In this document: one piece after another, positions 33,420 through 42,405 of the stretch
Position numbering within the stretch: the first letter of the stretch is position 1
How the letters are laid out: every line of letters begins with the position of its first letter
Source of the DNA: Lachnospiraceae bacterium
Lineage (GTDB): Bacteria; Bacillota; Clostridia; Lachnospirales; Lachnospiraceae
DNA: 49,280 bases
NCBI GenBank assembly: GCA_017524595.1
Contig: JAFXVI010000023.1
Span: 1 to 49,280 of the forward strand
Reading direction: 5' to 3'
Notes under the pieces: model-generated
What the model was told of the DNA's origin: nothing
The model's database searches: none
Seen by the model: only the letters and a program-made list of their open reading frames with translations
Program-made: the position numbers and the translations under genes

Positions 33420-33803
33420 ATGAATGCAGCATCAGGGGCGGAAAGTGCCCTTCTTTTGGGAATAATGCTTGTATATGCCGTGCTGGTGGTTTTAGTACTA
33501 ATAAGGGCAGTTGTGGGACCGAGGGTAGCTGACCGCCTGATGGCGATAAATATGATCGGAACTATAGGCATCTTCCTTATGGCAGTGATATCAGTGAGGC
33601 TTAATGAGGACTATCTTCTGGATATCAGCATCATATATGCAATGATAAGCTTCCTCTCTGTAGTGATCCTTACCAAGGTTTATATGGGCGTGCATGAGGA
33701 AAATGTGCTTAAGAAATATAAGATCGAGCGCGAGAAGAAAGAAAGAGAAGAGAGCAGCGGGGACGATGATGAATGGGATAAGCTGCTCAATGGCTTGCAA
33801 TAA
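33420..33803 (+). CDS. mrpF: Mrp/Mbh antiporter subunit F
   Basis: A 127-residue protein with three membrane helices and a charged C-terminal tail (residues ~95-127, rich in Lys, Glu and Asp). The core VLVLIRAVVGPRVADRLMAINMIGT and the following DISIIYAMISFLSVVILTK segment identify MrpF/MnhF (MbhB). The C-terminal cytoplasmic extension is longer than in typical 85-95-residue MrpF proteins. GGGAGAACAGG lies before the ATG. The gap to mrpE is 14 bp. Confidence 0.9.
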   Translation: MNAASGAESALLLGIMLVYAVLVVLVLIRAVVGPRVADRLMAINMIGTIGIFLMAVISVRLNEDYLLDISIIYAMISFLSVVILTKVYMGVHEENVLKKYKIEREKKEREESSGDDDEWDKLLNGLQ

Positions 33804-33824
33804 TGGATTCCCGGGAGAGATCAG

Positions 33825-34160
33825 ATGGAATGGGTAAGATTTACGTTTGCTGCGATTTTTCTTATATTCGCAGCGGTAATGGAAAGCATAGCGGTATTTG
33901 GAGTATATAAGTTCAAGTTCGTGATGAACAGGATGCATGCGGCGGCAATAGGTGATACGCTGGGCCTTATGCTGGGAGCGGTCGGGCTTATCATACTCAA
34001 GGGACTCTCATGGTTTTCGTTGAAGATGGTGATCGTGGTTGTCTTCCTGTGGATGACTTCGGCGATTTCCTCACATGTAATAATGCGTATGGAATACAGC
34101 ATAGATGAAGAGGCAGTCAACGAAGAAACTGAAAAGATGCAGACAGGAGGCACGCAATGA
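33825..34160 (+). CDS. mrpG: Mrp/Mbh antiporter subunit G
   Basis: A 111-residue protein with three membrane helices. GVYKFKFVMNRMHAAAIGDTLG matches the MrpG/MnhG (MbhC) signature, in which the usual Pro-Asp before Arg-Met-His is replaced by Met-Asn. GGGAGAGA precedes the ATG. The last four bases (ATGA) overlap the start of the next gene, implying translational coupling. Confidence 0.9.
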   Translation: MEWVRFTFAAIFLIFAAVMESIAVFGVYKFKFVMNRMHAAAIGDTLGLMLGAVGLIILKGLSWFSLKMVIVVVFLWMTSAISSHVIMRMEYSIDEEAVNEETEKMQTGGTQ

Positions 34161-34468
34161 ATTTTTTCATCCTTATACTTGCATTGTTCCTGACAGTGTG
34201 TGCGATAGCAACATGTATGCATAAGACGCTGCTTACGTCAATCATCATATTTATGGCGTACAGTACGATAATGAGTCTTGTCTGGGCGCTTCTTGAGTCG
34301 CCTGATCTTGCGATAACGGAGGCTGCGGTCGGTGCCGGAGTCACATCGGTGCTGTTTTTTGTAACTCTTAAGAAGATACGGGCAGTGGAGACAACAGAGA
34401 TAGCAGAGGGGAGCGAAGACAAGGAAGAGGCGCGCAAACAGGGTATCGGAGCGGAATATAAAGGTTAA
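34157..34468 (+). CDS. MbhD-like subunit (MrpA C-terminal segment)
   Basis: A 103-residue protein with three membrane helices. The motif ESPDLAITEAAVGAGVTS is the signature of MbhD / DUF4040, which in bacterial MrpA is the first C-terminal extension after the ND5-like part. Here it stands alone, as in archaeal Mbh operons. It overlaps mrpG by 4 bp. The tail after the third helix is charged and variable. Confidence 0.87.
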   Translation: MNFFILILALFLTVCAIATCMHKTLLTSIIIFMAYSTIMSLVWALLESPDLAITEAAVGAGVTSVLFFVTLKKIRAVETTEIAEGSEDKEEARKQGIGAEYKG

Positions 34469-34474
34469 TGCGAT

Positions 34475-35443
34475 ATGAGCAGAAAACGCAGTGACTACAG
34501 GTCAACTTTTTACAGCAGAATAGAGAACTTTGTTAACGGCAAAGAGGAATTCCTTCTGTATAAACCCTCAGGCAATACCGAGGCCAGACAGCTGGAGGCG
34601 CTTGAGGAGGAACTTACGGAAGCAGCCGACCTTTTGGATAAGCGCGAGGCTCAGCAGAGGCTTCAGGACAGCACGGAACCGCTTGATTTTCTGAAGAAGT
34701 TCCACAGGCTGTACGGCATTATAGCAGCCATCATATGCCTTACCATGATGATCCTGCTCATGTCGGCGGTATCATGGCTTCCGCGCTTTGGGAATCCATC
34801 GAATCCGGCTAACAATGAGGTCATAAAGCGTTATATTGAGAAAGGCCAGGAGGAGACAGGAGCAGTTAATATCGTCACAGGACTGATCCTTAATTATCGT
34901 GGTTTCGATACGATGGGAGAGACTCATGTATTGTTTATCGCGGCAAGTTGCGTGATGATCCTGCTTCTTATAGCTGAGGGGGAAGAGAAGAAGTCTAGTT
35001 ATGCATTTGACCGGTATATGGAGCCCAAGAACGATATCATAATCCAGAAGGCTGCTAATTTCATAGTGCCTGTCGTTTTTGTGTTCGGGATATATGTTAT
35101 TTTGAATGGACATTTATCTCCCGGCGGCGGATTTTCCGGAGGCGCTATCATTGGCGCGGGAATGATAATCCATGTTTCTGCGTTTGGCTTTAAGAAGACA
35201 GGCAGGTTCTTTAACGAACACGTGTATAAGGTAGGCAAAGTCAGCGCCCTGTGCTTTTATGTGTGCTGCTTAAGCTATTATTTTTATATGGGTGCGCACG
35301 GATATGACAATCATATACCGCTTGGAACCCCCGGAAATATATTAAGCAGCGGACTCATACTGTTTATAAACATGTTTGTCGGAACTGAAGTGGCATGTAC
35401 CATGTATGCTTTCTATGCGCTGTTTAGGAAGGGAGGATTGTGA
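34475..35443 (+). CDS. mrpB: Fused MbhE-MrpB antiporter subunit
   Basis: A 322-residue protein. Residues ~1-85 are a soluble charged helical extension. Residues ~85-170 form an MbhE-like two-helix segment with GLILNYRGFDTMGETHVLF, equal to the extreme C-terminus of MrpA. Residues ~185-322 are MrpB/MnhB, with LNGHLSPGGGFSGGAIIGAG. The fusion joins two neighbouring Mbh subunits (MbhE and MbhF). The GGGFSGG motif is intact. The soluble N-terminal extension is not typical of the family. The stop overlaps the mrpC start by one base (TGATG). Confidence 0.87.
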   Translation: MSRKRSDYRSTFYSRIENFVNGKEEFLLYKPSGNTEARQLEALEEELTEAADLLDKREAQQRLQDSTEPLDFLKKFHRLYGIIAAIICLTMMILLMSAVSWLPRFGNPSNPANNEVIKRYIEKGQEETGAVNIVTGLILNYRGFDTMGETHVLFIAASCVMILLLIAEGEEKKSSYAFDRYMEPKNDIIIQKAANFIVPVVFVFGIYVILNGHLSPGGGFSGGAIIGAGMIIHVSAFGFKKTGRFFNEHVYKVGKVSALCFYVCCLSYYFYMGAHGYDNHIPLGTPGNILSSGLILFINMFVGTEVACTMYAFYALFRKGGL

Positions 35444-35877
35444 TGTTTGGTCCCAACCTTTTCCATAATGCATTTTCGCTGATATCGGTCATCCTGTTTT
35501 CAATCGGGTTTACGGCGCTTATGCTCCATCGCAACCTGATTAAGAAGATCATAGGATTCAATATAATGGATACGGCCGTATATCTTTTCCTGGCGAGCAA
35601 GGGTTATATTGAAGGACGTAAGGCACCGATCATTGTTGACAACGTGCAAAGTGTAAGTGCATATATCAATCCGATCCCTGCAGGTCTGGTACTTACCGGT
35701 ATAGTCGTGTCGGTATCTGTTACTGCACTTATGCTGTCGATCACGATAAGGCTTTATGAAAGATATCATACACTGGATATAGATGAGATATCGCTGCGTT
35801 CAAGGAAGGATTCACCGGGACGCAGCAAGTATAATAAGACGGTCAAGGATGATGACGATGAGGGGGATACTGCATGA
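35443..35877 (+). CDS. mrpC: Mrp/Mbh antiporter subunit C
   Basis: A 144-residue NuoK-like protein with three membrane helices. The conserved segment INPIPAGLVLTGIVVSVSVTA identifies MrpC/MnhC (MbhG). The start is set at ATG 35443, with GGGAGG 6 nt upstream; a GTG one codon earlier is less likely. A charged, Asp-rich C-terminal tail (KDDDDEGD) follows the last helix. It overlaps the next gene by 4 bp. Confidence 0.9.
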   Translation: MFGPNLFHNAFSLISVILFSIGFTALMLHRNLIKKIIGFNIMDTAVYLFLASKGYIEGRKAPIIVDNVQSVSAYINPIPAGLVLTGIVVSVSVTALMLSITIRLYERYHTLDIDEISLRSRKDSPGRSKYNKTVKDDDDEGDTA

Positions 35878-37367
35878 GTTTTATTGAGAATCTGGTCCCT
35901 CTAAGCATAATCATCTGTCTAGGAGGCGGTATTGCCTGCTCGGCGATCAAAGGGCATGCAGCAAGGCGTCTTACGATCATTCTTTTGTGCGCAGTAACCG
36001 TAATGAGTGCCTGTGTGCTGGCTTATACATTGATCATCGGACACGAATTTGTATATGTGATGGGCAGGTTCCCGGCTCCGTGGGGAAATGAACTCCGGGC
36101 CGGATGCCTTGAGGGCCTTATGGCGCTGTTTTTCTCGATCATCATGCTGCTTTCGATAGTCGGGGGTATCCGCGGACAGAACGATGATATAGCCATTGAT
36201 AAGATGAACCTGTATTTCATCATGATCAATCTCATGATGAGCTCATTGCTTGCCCTGGTATATACCAACGACCTGTTTACCGCATATGTGTTTGTCGAGA
36301 TCAATACGATGGCAGCATGCGCCCTTATAATGATAAGGAATAACGGACATACGCTGGTAGCGGCGACCAAGTACATGATAATGAGCCTGCTTGGTTCCGG
36401 TCTTCTTCTCATCGGTATCAGCATGCTGTATACGATAACAGGCCAGCTTCTCATGCCTAACATCAGGGAAGCGGTTTCAAAGCTTGATGCTTCGGGAGAA
36501 TATGCGGTTCCGCTCACGGTCGTTATCGGACTCATCAGTGTTGCACTCGCCATAAAGAGCGCATTGTATCCATTCCACAGCTGGTTGCCGGAGGCTTACG
36601 GATATTCGACGGCGTCCTCTTCGGCCATACTGTCTTCCTTGGTGAGTAAGGGATATATCTTCCTGCTTATCAAGATCTTTTACAGGGTGATAGGAATGGA
36701 TGTTATGGTGGACCATAAGATCACCAATATACTGTTTATCTTCGGCATCATCGGCATGATCATGGGTTCGGTGACAGCCATAAGACAGAGTGATATACGC
36801 CACTTGATAGCCTATTCATCCATAGCACAGATAGGTTATATCTATATGGGTATGGGACTTGGAAGCACGGCCGGAATGGTAGCGGCGCTCTTTCATATCA
36901 TGAGCCATGGCGCGACAAAATCAATGCTGTTCATTGCGCAGCGCGGTCTTGTCGAGGTATCAAGGCGCAGCAAGAATTTCAGCGATCTTAAGGGTTCGGG
37001 CTACAGGAATAAGCTCGCGGGATTTGCTTTTGCCGTGGGAGCTTTCTCGATGGTCGGCGTACCGCTGCTGTCGGGTTTTACATCCAAAGTGTATTTTGCG
37101 GAGGCGGCAATAACGGCTGTTCATTCAAAGATGTGGATAGCCATGATCACTCTGGCAATAAGTACGATACTTAATGCGATCTATTTCATACGGGCCACGA
37201 TATCCGTTTATACTCCGCGTAATATGGATTACAGGGATCCCGGTTACAAGCCTGCGCAAAATTCAGCGATATCGCTTGTATGTTTTGTAGTACTTAATTT
37301 CTTCCTTGGTATATTGTCGTATCCTATAGCATATACCATACAGACAGGACTTAAGGTATTTCGATAA
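35874..37367 (+). CDS. mrpD: Mrp/Mbh antiporter subunit D (ND2/4/5-type)
   Basis: A 497-residue, roughly 14-helix antiporter-like subunit of the Nqo12-14/MrpD family (MbhH position). The ion-path residues are kept: a membrane Glu in YVFVEINTMAAC, a Lys in LAIKSALYPFHSWLPEAY, a second Lys in LVSKGYIFLLIK and a late Lys in GFTSKVYFAE. It starts inside the mrpC stop (ATGA). It is the first of four such subunits in the cluster. Confidence 0.9.
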   Translation: MSFIENLVPLSIIICLGGGIACSAIKGHAARRLTIILLCAVTVMSACVLAYTLIIGHEFVYVMGRFPAPWGNELRAGCLEGLMALFFSIIMLLSIVGGIRGQNDDIAIDKMNLYFIMINLMMSSLLALVYTNDLFTAYVFVEINTMAACALIMIRNNGHTLVAATKYMIMSLLGSGLLLIGISMLYTITGQLLMPNIREAVSKLDASGEYAVPLTVVIGLISVALAIKSALYPFHSWLPEAYGYSTASSSAILSSLVSKGYIFLLIKIFYRVIGMDVMVDHKITNILFIFGIIGMIMGSVTAIRQSDIRHLIAYSSIAQIGYIYMGMGLGSTAGMVAALFHIMSHGATKSMLFIAQRGLVEVSRRSKNFSDLKGSGYRNKLAGFAFAVGAFSMVGVPLLSGFTSKVYFAEAAITAVHSKMWIAMITLAISTILNAIYFIRATISVYTPRNMDYRDPGYKPAQNSAISLVCFVVLNFFLGILSYPIAYTIQTGLKVFR

Positions 37368-37389
37368 TAGCTTTTGAGGAATGTGATAA

Positions 37390-38694
37390 ATGATCATTTG
37401 GAATCTTACCAAAGATATTCCCATATTGTTCAGAGCAGATGCATTGGGGCTGCTGTTCTTTATACTTACTGTGACAATGTGGGTAATGGATCTGGTATTT
37501 TCAATTGAATATATGAAGCATGAGAAGCATAAGAAAAGATATTATCTTTTCTATGCTCTTACACTTGTTTCGATGGCAGGAGCATGTCTTGCTGGCAATC
37601 TCATAACGATATATCTTTGCTATGAATTCATGTCGATCCTGTCCCTTCCTCTCGTACTTCATGAGCAGACAGATGAAGCACTGGCAGCAGGCAGAAAGTA
37701 TATCTTTTATTCGATAGGAGGAGCATTTACGGGTCTTGCAGGCTTCTTCTTCATATATGTTTATGGAGATACGCTTGACTTTACGCCGGGCGGTGTGCTG
37801 AACATGTCAATGCTTGCTGGACATGAAACAGCCATGCTTATCGTGACCATGCTTGTTATTATCGGATTTGGCTCCAAGGCAGGTATGTTTCCCCTGCATG
37901 CGTGGCTCCCTACGGCGCATCCGGTGGCTCCGTCGCCCGCATCTGCTTTTCTGTCGGGCAATATCACCAAGATGGGCGTCCTTATGATAATAAGGTTCGT
38001 ATATTACCTCGTTGGGCCTGATCTTATCAGGGGGACATGGGTGCAGTATTCGTTCATAGGACTCACACTGCTCACGATCCTTATGGGATCGATGATGGCA
38101 TATAAGGAACCGCTTATGAAGAAAAGGCTGGCATATTCAACAGTCAGTCAGGTAAGCTATGCGTTATTTGGGATCGCGCTTTTAAATCCGGTCGGTCTTA
38201 TCGGCGGACTCATGCACGTTGTTTTCCATTCGCTAGTTAAGAATACGCTGTTCCAGACAGCCGGTGCGGTCATCCATATGACCGGTTTTAAGAAGGTGAG
38301 CGAGTATAAGGATATAGCGCGTAAGATGCCTGTGACGATGTGGTGCTTTACACTTGTATCGCTTACGCTTGTGGGAGTACCTCCGACGAGTGCTTTCTTG
38401 AGCAAATGGTATCTGGCAGAGGCTTCGCTTGGTTCGGGACTTGCGGTCACTTCATGGCTTGGTCCGCTTGTGCTCATAATAAGCGCATTGCTTACAGCAG
38501 CTTACCTGCTCGGTATAACGCTCAAGGCATTCTTCCCGGGTGATGAATATGATTATCCCTGTCTTAATAAGAAAGAGCCCAACCTGTGGATGCTTGTGCC
38601 GATGCTCATTATGACGGTTCTTGCAGTGCTTTTCGGTATATGGCCGGGAGGGATCATGGATATTATCACAGGCATAGCCGGGTCGGTATTATGA
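37390..38694 (+). CDS. Second antiporter-like subunit (MrpD/NuoM-type)
   Basis: A 434-residue polytopic protein of the complex I subunit 4/5 family. It keeps the Glu in YLCYEFMSILSLP, the Lys in GFGSKAGMFPLHAWLPTAHP and the later FLSKWYLAE Lys. It is shorter than most MrpD proteins at the N-terminus, where it begins directly at a helix equivalent to about helix 3. GAGGA lies 9 nt before the ATG. Its exact orthologue (MrpD, HyfF or EchA-like) cannot be told from motifs. Confidence 0.85.
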   Translation: MIIWNLTKDIPILFRADALGLLFFILTVTMWVMDLVFSIEYMKHEKHKKRYYLFYALTLVSMAGACLAGNLITIYLCYEFMSILSLPLVLHEQTDEALAAGRKYIFYSIGGAFTGLAGFFFIYVYGDTLDFTPGGVLNMSMLAGHETAMLIVTMLVIIGFGSKAGMFPLHAWLPTAHPVAPSPASAFLSGNITKMGVLMIIRFVYYLVGPDLIRGTWVQYSFIGLTLLTILMGSMMAYKEPLMKKRLAYSTVSQVSYALFGIALLNPVGLIGGLMHVVFHSLVKNTLFQTAGAVIHMTGFKKVSEYKDIARKMPVTMWCFTLVSLTLVGVPPTSAFLSKWYLAEASLGSGLAVTSWLGPLVLIISALLTAAYLLGITLKAFFPGDEYDYPCLNKKEPNLWMLVPMLIMTVLAVLFGIWPGGIMDIITGIAGSVL

Positions 38695-38718
38695 AATCAG
38701 TAATATAAGGAAATGGAA

Positions 38719-40197
38719 ATGAACAAATTCTGGATACTGCTTCCAATTATATATCCGCTGATCACGGGCGCCATACTTCCGCTGTTCAGATTTAAGGAAC
38801 GAAAGAGCCGTAACATATATACGGAAGTTGTTACGATCATTAATTCCATATTCGTATGGATGCTCCTTACAAATGCACCGGAGGGAACATTCCGCGCCCT
38901 GAACCTTGCGGGCGATCTGGAGATAACGTTTCATATAGACGGCTTAGGTTCCGTGTTCGCAGGACTTGTGTCAGTACTCTGGCCGCTTGCGACTTTATAT
39001 GCGTTTGAATATATGGAACATCTTGGCAAGGAGAACACTTTCTTTGCTTTCTATATAATGACCTACGGCATCACCATAGGTATAGCATTTGCGGCCAATC
39101 TTATGACACTGTATATGTTTTATGAGATGCTGACCCTTGTTACACTGCCTCTGGTAATGGCCGGTATGAGCAGGGAAGCGATAATGGCAGGACGTAAATA
39201 TATACTGTATTCAATGGGCGGCGCTGCCTTCGCATTCATTGGCTTCATATTCATATTTACATTCGGAACCTCAATGAATTTTGTTCCCGGCGGCGTACTT
39301 ACAGGCGCGGGACTGGTAGGAAGGGAGAAGCTCATGCGTTGGGTATATGTGCTTGCCGTAATGGGCTTTGGAGTCAAGGCTGCGATCTTTCCGTTCCATG
39401 GATGGCTGCCTTCGGCATCTATCGCACCTACGCCGGTTACAGCTTTGCTTCATGCGGTTGCTGTTGTAAAAGCAGGTGCTTTTGCGATAATCAGAATCAC
39501 TTATTACAGTTTCGGAGCTGATTTCCTTCACGGGACTTTTGCGCAGTATATTGTAATGAGTTTTGCCATAGTAACGATCGTATATGGTTCGGTAAGAGCG
39601 TATAGGGAGCCGCACTTGAAGCGGAGGCTGGCGTATTCTACCGTGAGCAATCTTTCGTATATAATATTCGGGGCTTCGCTTATGACGCCGCTTGGGCTTA
39701 CGGCGGCACTTTCCCATATGATATATCATGCTGTCGTTAAGATCACGCTGTTCTTCTGCGCTGGCGCGGTTCTATGCAAAACGCACAGAGAGTATGTACG
39801 TGAGCTTGACGGACTGGGAAGAAAGATGCCTGTGACTTTTGCCGCATTTACGATCGGTTCGCTTGCAGTTGTCGGGATACCACCGTTACCCGGCTTTATC
39901 AGTAAATGGAATCTGTGTACCGCCGCCGTAAAAGAAGGGTCGGGATGGGCTTATGCGGGCGTGGCAGCGCTTTTAGTTTCAGCGCTGTTTACGGCTCTGT
40001 ATATGTTTACCATTGTGATAAGGTCGTATTTCCCCAAGGCTGATTTTGATTATAAGACACTGGATGGAGTTAAGGATCCTACCTGGCAGATGTGTCTTCC
40101 GTTTGTTGTATTTGTGGTTATGATCGTGCTCCTTTCCTTTACCGGTTCGCAGCTTATAGGTTATTTTGAAAGTATAGCCGAACTGATGGCGCGATGA
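38719..40197 (+). CDS. Third antiporter-like subunit (MrpA/NuoL-leaning)
   Basis: A 492-residue polytopic protein with Glu in YMFYEMLTLVTLP, Lys in GFGVKAAIFPFHGWLPSAS and Lys in FISKWNLC. The motif TALLHAVAVVKAGAFAI resembles the LHSATMVKAG pattern of MrpA and NuoL, so this may be the MrpA-N-terminal counterpart, with MbhD and MbhE supplied separately upstream. The ATG at 38719 is chosen over 38713 because TAAGGA lies 7 nt upstream of it and only 1 nt from the other. Confidence 0.85.
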   Translation: MNKFWILLPIIYPLITGAILPLFRFKERKSRNIYTEVVTIINSIFVWMLLTNAPEGTFRALNLAGDLEITFHIDGLGSVFAGLVSVLWPLATLYAFEYMEHLGKENTFFAFYIMTYGITIGIAFAANLMTLYMFYEMLTLVTLPLVMAGMSREAIMAGRKYILYSMGGAAFAFIGFIFIFTFGTSMNFVPGGVLTGAGLVGREKLMRWVYVLAVMGFGVKAAIFPFHGWLPSASIAPTPVTALLHAVAVVKAGAFAIIRITYYSFGADFLHGTFAQYIVMSFAIVTIVYGSVRAYREPHLKRRLAYSTVSNLSYIIFGASLMTPLGLTAALSHMIYHAVVKITLFFCAGAVLCKTHREYVRELDGLGRKMPVTFAAFTIGSLAVVGIPPLPGFISKWNLCTAAVKEGSGWAYAGVAALLVSALFTALYMFTIVIRSYFPKADFDYKTLDGVKDPTWQMCLPFVVFVVMIVLLSFTGSQLIGYFESIAELMAR

Positions 40198-40230
40198 TCG
40201 CATCAGTAAGTATTTTGAGGTATTTGTAAT

Positions 40231-42393
40231 ATGCTTCTTGCATTATGCATCGGCCCGATGGCCGCAGGGATAATCGCATATTTTACAGGACGTGTCAGTA
40301 AGACGGCAAGGGATTATTTTGCTGATGTGGTAACTGTCCTTGAAATCGGACTGTTAATACATGTATCGTATCTGTTCATAAACGGGCAGCAGGTAGCGTT
40401 TTGTGCAAACAAGCTGTGCGGTCTTGGAATAAACCTTAAGCTTGACGGATTTCGTATCATATATGGTCTCGTCGCAGCATTTATGTGGGCTATGACTACA
40501 ATATTCTCGCGGGAATATATGGCGCATTATCCAAGGACCAACAGATATTATATGTTCTTTCTGATGACGCTCGGAGCAACAGTCGGAGTGTTCCTCTCGG
40601 CTGATCTGTTCACCACGTTTTTGTTCTTTGAGATCATGTCGTTTACAAGCTATACCTGGGTGGCGCATGATGAGACCAGGGAATCCCTGCGCGCGGCAGA
40701 GACTTATCTTGCCGTGGCGGTGATAGGCGGAATGATCATGCTGATGGGGCTGTTCCTTATGTACAGTATTACGGGAACACTTAAGATGGATGAACTGTTT
40801 ACGGCAGTTACGGATGCTCTTAATGCAGATCCATCACTTAAGGGAAGGGTTTATACAGCCGGCGCCTGTATGCTTATAGGTTTTGGGGCAAAGGCAGGTA
40901 TGTTCCCTCTTCATATCTGGCTTCCGAAAGCTCATCCTGTAGCACCGGCACCCGCTTCCGCACTGCTGTCGGGAATACTTACAAAATCCGGTATCTTCGG
41001 AGTGCTTGTTATAAGCAGCGAGATATTCCTTCATGATAAGGGCTGGGGATTTATGATCCTTATCCTCGGTGTGATAACAATGTTTGGCGGTGCACTGCTT
41101 GGTCTTTTCAGTATAAACATTAAGAGGACACTGGCCTGTTCTTCCATGTCACAGATAGGCTTTATACTGACAGGAATAGGCATGCAGGGACTTCTTGGTG
41201 AAGAAAATGCGCTTGCGATAAGGGGTACCGTACTCCATATGATAAATCATTCTCTAATCAAGCTTACGCTGTTCATAGCTGCAGGTGTTATTTATATGAA
41301 CCTTCATGAACTGGATCTTAATAAGATACGGGGTTTTGGCAAGGGTAAGAAGCTGCTTATGATCTCTTTCCTTGTGGGAGGCCTTTCGATAAGCGGTATT
41401 CCGGGATTTTCGGGATATGTGAGCAAGACACTCCTGCATGAATCAATAGTTGAATATATGAATGAACTGCAGGGAACAGCAGCTTATGGCACATACAAGT
41501 TTATAGAAGCCGTATTCCTGATAACAGGCGGCATGACTCTTGCATATATGACGAAGCTGTTTGTGGCAGTATTTATAGAAGATACGGCTGGAAATGCACA
41601 TGATCTTAGTGGATTGGCAGATGCAGAAGGTATTTATCCTGATCCTGAAGCTCCGGAAGGTTCCGACGGACATAAAGAAAGCGGAATCACTTATATGAAC
41701 GGACAGAGTGCTTTTACGCTTACCGCATCAGCAGCGGTGCTGCTCGTCCTTGGTATCTGTCCGTATAGGCTGATGGATAGGGCAGCATCCTTTGCCGGCT
41801 CTTTCATGCATGGACAGGAGCTTAATGAAAATGTGGATTATTTTGCTTTTTCCAATCTTAAGGGCGGTATCATATCCATAACGCTGGGAGTGCTGATTTA
41901 TTACTTCGTTATAAGAAAACTTCTGATGCATAAGGACGAAGAAGGCAATAACGTATATATCGATGCGTGGCCGGGGTGGCTGGATGTTGAAAACCTGATA
42001 TACAGACCGCTGCTCCAGCACATAATCCCGTTCATGCTTGCGTTTGTATTAAGGATATTTGACAGGATGGCCGATCACATCATTTCGCTGCTTAGCCGTA
42101 CACTTTTGCGCGAGGTTGAGCCAAGACGTCCGCTGCTGTATGGTAATATCTTTACACGCGCGCTAGGTGTGATTATGGACAGGTTTGTGGTAATATTGAA
42201 TAAGACGGTACGCAGGAAGAACCCCAGATATATCAATTATGAGCAGAAGCTCGCATTTGGGTTTGAAGAGGTGCTTAAGACCTCGAGGCTCACGTCAAGA
42301 AGCGTTTCCTTCGGACTGATGATGTTCAGTATCGGATGTATATTTACATTGATCTATCTGATAGTTATGCTGCTTATCCACGTAAGATCGTAA
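40231..42393 (+). CDS. Fourth antiporter-like subunit with long C-terminal extension
   Basis: A 720-residue protein. The first ~490 residues form an ND5-like core with Glu in FLFFEIMSFTSYTWV, Lys in GFGAKAGMFPLHIWLPKAHP and a late Lys in GYVSKTLLHE. About 230 more residues follow: a soluble acidic loop (~residues 455-485), further helices and an amphipathic charged region near residues 570-690, ending in a last membrane helix. Such an extension recalls the lateral helix and extra helices of NuoL. It is the last subunit of the cluster and the largest. The TPR-DUF4037 gene follows after 12 bp. Confidence 0.87.
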   Translation: MLLALCIGPMAAGIIAYFTGRVSKTARDYFADVVTVLEIGLLIHVSYLFINGQQVAFCANKLCGLGINLKLDGFRIIYGLVAAFMWAMTTIFSREYMAHYPRTNRYYMFFLMTLGATVGVFLSADLFTTFLFFEIMSFTSYTWVAHDETRESLRAAETYLAVAVIGGMIMLMGLFLMYSITGTLKMDELFTAVTDALNADPSLKGRVYTAGACMLIGFGAKAGMFPLHIWLPKAHPVAPAPASALLSGILTKSGIFGVLVISSEIFLHDKGWGFMILILGVITMFGGALLGLFSINIKRTLACSSMSQIGFILTGIGMQGLLGEENALAIRGTVLHMINHSLIKLTLFIAAGVIYMNLHELDLNKIRGFGKGKKLLMISFLVGGLSISGIPGFSGYVSKTLLHESIVEYMNELQGTAAYGTYKFIEAVFLITGGMTLAYMTKLFVAVFIEDTAGNAHDLSGLADAEGIYPDPEAPEGSDGHKESGITYMNGQSAFTLTASAAVLLVLGICPYRLMDRAASFAGSFMHGQELNENVDYFAFSNLKGGIISITLGVLIYYFVIRKLLMHKDEEGNNVYIDAWPGWLDVENLIYRPLLQHIIPFMLAFVLRIFDRMADHIISLLSRTLLREVEPRRPLLYGNIFTRALGVIMDRFVVILNKTVRRKNPRYINYEQKLAFGFEEVLKTSRLTSRSVSFGLMMFSIGCIFTLIYLIVMLLIHVRS

Positions 42394-42405
42394 GGGATGT
42401 AGATA

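Noticed and set aside
36023-36553. 176-codon open frame on the minus strand
   Set aside because: Mirror image of the mrpD transmembrane region; hydrophobic composition comes from the opposite strand.
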